64,000 nucleotides of DNA from Aphanomyces cochlioides (Eukaryota > Oomycota > Saprolegniomycetes > Saprolegniales > Verrucalvaceae): NCBI GenBank assembly GCA_019828595.1, contig JAHQRK010000026.1:620001-684000 (forward strand), given 5' to 3'. Positions 63,342-64,000 of the stretch are shown piece by piece (the first letter of the stretch is position 1; every line of letters starts with the position of its first letter). The position numbers were made by a program, and so were the translations under genes. The notes under the pieces are model-generated. The model was not told the origin of the DNA. It saw only the letters and a list, made by a program, of their open reading frames with translations, and made no database searches.

Positions 63342-64000
63342 ACCATACTTACGCCCACAATGCACCATACCATACACATTATACACCACTCACTACACAC
63401 GTCAATACATACTACGCACCCCACTCCCACTATGACACACCTTCACTCCTTCTCTTTCTTATTCATCTGTCCTCATCGCAAACGGGACCCCTGGCAACAC
63501 TATCTTCTTATTCGACTCAACAAATCCCATACCAAACACAACGCGCTTGTCTTATCAACATGCTTTGAAGACAAACCTCGCACGCATGACTCGGATAACT
63601 ATACCGACCCACATGCAACTCGAGTCGTTCACGGATCACATGAAAATGCTCGGAAACAGTTCATCTGCACCCTGTGTATTTCTCGTAAGAGTGTGCATGC
63701 AGCTCTCGATGTCGTACCAACTTCAAACATGCCAACCGTGGTACATTCAAACGAGACAAACAATCGTACAGCCAAACTTAGAGTGTATATCAAAAGCTTA
63801 AGATCATACAGTTGATGCTACAATTCAACGAGTCCAGGGTTTGTCTGTTTCGAATAAGGGACTTTGCTGGGGTCCAACGAACCTTGTTTTCCATCGCACA
63901 AAAAAGAGAGGCTTTTGGAGCAAGTCATTTGGTTCAGATATTTAAACTCGGAGTGGAATGAACTCAAGAGTCAGTATAGCGTATGACATGGATATGTAAA

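Larger units (their letters stand above)
16110..64000. repeat. Tandem array of ~908-bp units, each with one tRNA-Glu gene (52 full units + 1 partial)
   Basis: Head-to-tail units, mostly 908 bp (range 906-916), nearly identical. Each complete unit ends with a tRNA-Glu(UUC) gene on the minus strand; the last unit is cut by the window edge after ~660 bp. Diagnostic variants are CATTATAC/CATTACAC (the latter in units 4-11), CGCACCCC/CGCTGCCCC (the latter in units 2, 5-8, 12, 13), CCTCC/CTTC before the ORF-like region, CCAACCGTGG/CCTACCTTGG (the latter in 0, 4, 5, 6, 11), a G-run site and the tRNA T-loop base. The variants are distributed as a mosaic, indicating repeated exchange between units. 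The ~835-bp spacer carries no gene that I recognise. Confidence 0.97.

Noticed and set aside
16110..64000. CRISPR array or protein-repeat gene
   Set aside because: Units are 908 bp and head-to-tail without short repeats and unique spacers, and the window is eukaryotic; this is a tRNA-bearing tandem array.

Overview
This window is eukaryotic and almost gene-free. It holds a pile of transposable elements followed by a very large tandem array of a transfer RNA gene. GT-AG introns, eukaryotic class I and class II elements and Pol III type tRNA genes exclude bacteria. The style of the LINE, pogo and mariner proteins suggests an oomycete or other stramenopile, but I cannot prove this from sequence alone.

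Layout. 1-1733: AT-rich DNA with a weak partial ORF and a few hairpins. 1735-3504: a complete pogo-type DNA transposon with TA duplications and terminal inverted repeats; its transposase gene has three introns of only 32-41 nt and one frameshift. 3507-3986: unassigned DNA with a GC-rich, proline-coding patch. 3987-5745: a broken Ty1/copia gag-protease-integrase fragment. 5745-6617: one truncated unit of the tandem repeat. 6618-11522: LINE-A, a non-LTR retrotransposon with endonuclease and reverse transcriptase, damaged by a 172-bp internal inversion. 11539-16093: LINE-B, a 5'-truncated relative, carrying a Tc1/mariner element (14339-16060) with an intact transposase in its 3' UTR. 16110-64000: 52 complete and one partial unit of a ~908-bp repeat, each complete unit ending in a tRNA-Glu(UUC) gene on the minus strand. 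The array runs off the right edge.

The key link between the parts is a 16-bp sequence, CTAGACTATTAGGGAA, made of the first 15 nt of the tRNA-Glu gene plus one flanking base. It occurs left of LINE-A, between LINE-A and LINE-B, and right of LINE-B, where the array resumes in register. Both LINEs therefore inserted at the same nucleotide, one base upstream of the tRNA 5' end, as target-primed reverse transcription with a 16-bp target-site duplication would do. The two LINEs are clearly diverged in protein sequence, so the specificity looks like a stable property of the family. The array (53 tRNA-Glu genes including the one left of LINE-A) would give such an element a large target that the host can afford to lose in part.

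The 53 tRNA genes fall into two forms differing in the first T-loop base: canonical T54 in 30 and C54 in 23. The forms lie in blocks with a mixed transition zone, a footprint of unequal exchange or gene conversion. The other ~835 bp of each unit has no recognisable gene; a conserved hairpin is the only structured candidate I see there.
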